A stretch of DNA of 7,577 bases from Treponema sp. (lineage in GTDB: Bacteria > Spirochaetota > Spirochaetia > Treponematales > Breznakiellaceae), in assembly GCA_031259345.1 (NCBI GenBank), contig JAIRLQ010000376.1, forward strand, positions 1-7,577, given 5' to 3'. Made by a program: the position numbers and the translations under genes. Of this stretch, positions 6,646 through 7,577 are shown in pieces. The notes under the pieces were generated by a model. The model worked only from the letters and a program-made list of their open reading frames with translations, had not been told where the DNA came from and searched no databases. How positions within the stretch are numbered: position 1 is the first letter of the stretch; every line of letters begins with the position of its first letter.

Positions 6646-6649
6646 TCCT
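6646..6649 (-). promoter_or_regulatory. Ribosome binding site of the DUF4015 protein
   Basis: The minus strand reads TAGGGTAGGA, then TATTGAT, then ATG at 6638. AGGA with 7-base spacing supports this start. Only 46 bases separate it from the DUF1186 stop and I see no clear terminator hairpin, so the two genes may share a transcript. Confidence 0.55.
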
Positions 6650-6684
6650 ACCCTAACACGATAACACCGTAAAGAGCCCCGTAA

Positions 6685-7431
6685 TTAATCATCTTCATCC
6701 GGATCAAACCAATGCCATGTTTCAAGCTCTTTTATGGTATCTGTAATATGCCGGTTCTTATAAAACGGATCGTCATAACCGTTTACCATTTCAAGAAAGT
6801 CTTTATATTCACCCAGGCTAAAATGATCAATTAGCTCATTGTCATAGAGTTCTTTAATGTCATCTATCATTTCGATAAGATGACAATCAATGACGGCATG
6901 GCCGACGTAGCCTATTACGGTAATATCGTCTTCGTTCAGATTGTCGCGATAGACAACTCTTATGAGCTGGCGAAGATAACGGGTTAATTCCCTGCGTGTG
7001 ATATGTCCGTCGGTATAAAGATAGCTGTACGCATCAAGGGCCGTTACCCGTGCCCAGGGTGAATACGAGCGGTTCTCAATGACTTCCCGCAAAAGCCCGA
7101 TGTCTCCGTTGAAAGTGTCCCGCAGCATCGGAGGGCAGCTCTGGGTTAAAGCATCGCCCCAAAGTTCGTCCGCCGTATTCTCATCAACCCTGAGGAGAGA
7201 AACCAAAAGGGGAAAAGCCGATTTTTCCCTGAACTGGGCAAGCAGATATGCGGCTGCAATGAAGTCATAATCCCCGGCATCAATAGTGCCGGCAATATCA
7301 TCCGAAACAATTTGCAGTTGTTCCAACAGGGCAGGGGTTACCGCTTCTTTCTGCCTGACCGCCTCCTTAATGGCTTCTTTTAACAAGGGCGAACCGGCGT
7401 AGAGGGAATCAATGATTTCAGATACTGTCAT
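6685..7431 (-). CDS. DUF1186 family protein (HEAT-like helical repeats)
   Basis: The protein is 248 residues from the preferred ATG at 7431. Its helices match the DUF1186 (PF06685) pattern: EIIDSLYAGSPLLKEAIKEA (5-24), then KEAVTPALLEQL (28-39), YDFIAAAYLLAQFREKSAFP (55-74), the family hallmark ELWGDALTQSCPPMLRDTFN (89-108), and ARVTALDAYSYLYTDGHITR (127-146). The middle resembles paired HEAT-type helices, which points to a protein-binding scaffold; no catalytic residues or membrane segments stand out, and the C-terminus is acidic (WFDPDEDD). Some relatives end in a SEC-C zinc motif, which is absent here. The function is unknown. The start is uncertain: neither ATG 7431 nor ATG 7482 has a strong ribosome site. 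The longer form would add the hydrophobic MLLPCSLFPLFSVILIS, which has no basic n-region and lies outside the family's conserved part, so I prefer 7431. The gene is the most AT-leaning in the window by eye. Confidence 0.8.
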   Translation of the reverse strand: MTVSEIIDSLYAGSPLLKEAIKEAVRQKEAVTPALLEQLQIVSDDIAGTIDAGDYDFIAAAYLLAQFREKSAFPLLVSLLRVDENTADELWGDALTQSCPPMLRDTFNGDIGLLREVIENRSYSPWARVTALDAYSYLYTDGHITRRELTRYLRQLIRVVYRDNLNEDDITVIGYVGHAVIDCHLIEMIDDIKELYDNELIDHFSLGEYKDFLEMVNGYDDPFYKNRHITDTIKELETWHWFDPDEDD

Positions 7432-7502
7432 GGAAATCAGTATGACAGAAAACAGGGGAAATAGACTACAGGGCAAAAGCATGTACTCCGCTAATCCAAA
7501 CA

Positions 7503-7566
7503 GGGCGCCCGGGCGCTGCCCCGGCTGGGTGCTAGATGGACGAAGCTCCTCCCGCGCTGCGCGCCG
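7503..7566. repeat. GC-rich palindromic block, possible dispersed repeat
   Basis: These 64 bases are about 80% GC (51 of 64 by my count) against roughly half in the neighbouring genes. They hold the perfect 12-base palindrome GCGCCCGGGCGC (7505-7516), a small hairpin GGGC-GCT-GCCC (7511-7522), and CGCG-CTG-CGCG (7553-7563). Short open frames run through it on both strands: a plus-strand start at 7536 (MDEAPPALRAVCCF to the edge) and a minus-strand tail that ends at a TAG at 7491. Such multi-frame openness with strong self-complementarity suits an intergenic repeat more than a gene. Whether it is repeated elsewhere cannot be seen in this window. Confidence 0.35.
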
Positions 7567-7577
7567 TTTGTTGTTTT

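Overview
The window looks like chromosomal housekeeping DNA from a spirochaete, most likely a Treponema of the moderate-GC, termite-gut type. The evidence is an alanyl-tRNA synthetase of only 602 residues that lacks the C-terminal C-Ala domain, as spirochaetal enzymes do. It is followed on the same strand by a SurA/parvulin-like exported protein and by nusB. As far as I recall, T. pallidum has the same order (alaS, the 'basic membrane protein' Tpn39b, nusB, around TP1017-TP1015). The species assignment is inference, and no rRNA or other marker is present.

Every supported gene lies on the minus strand, so transcription runs from high to low coordinates. From right to left the layout is: (i) 7432-7577, a leader holding an unusual block of about 80% GC with palindromes (7503-7566); (ii) 6685-7431, a DUF1186 protein with HEAT-like helices; (iii) 4374-6638, a large exported protein with Asp-box (beta-propeller-like) motifs joined to a DUF4015 putative glycoside hydrolase barrel; (iv) 4261-4373, a 113-base gap with promoter-like hexamers that suggest leaderless alaS mRNA; (v) 2452-4260, alaS; (vi) 2365-2451, a short gap with a strong hairpin and a repeated 10-mer; (vii) 1333-2364, the SurA-like protein; (viii) 875-1333, nusB; (ix) 1-897, an unrecognised membrane-anchored, helical/TPR-like protein that runs off the left edge.

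The last three genes are tightly packed. The SurA-like stop codon shares a base with the nusB start (TAATG), and nusB overlaps the next gene by 23 bases, so translation is probably coupled. Together they join protein export and folding, transcription antitermination and an envelope-anchored protein of unknown role, downstream of a translation enzyme. The DUF4015 protein and the DUF1186 protein upstream look like a separate pair (46-base gap) with no known link to alaS.

I found no RNA gene, transposase, CRISPR array or phage gene, and no clearly new multi-gene system. The points most worth a second look are the alaS/surA intergenic RNA structure, the promoter geometry at alaS and surA, the degenerate parvulin active site, the propeller-hydrolase architecture, and the GC-rich block at the right edge.
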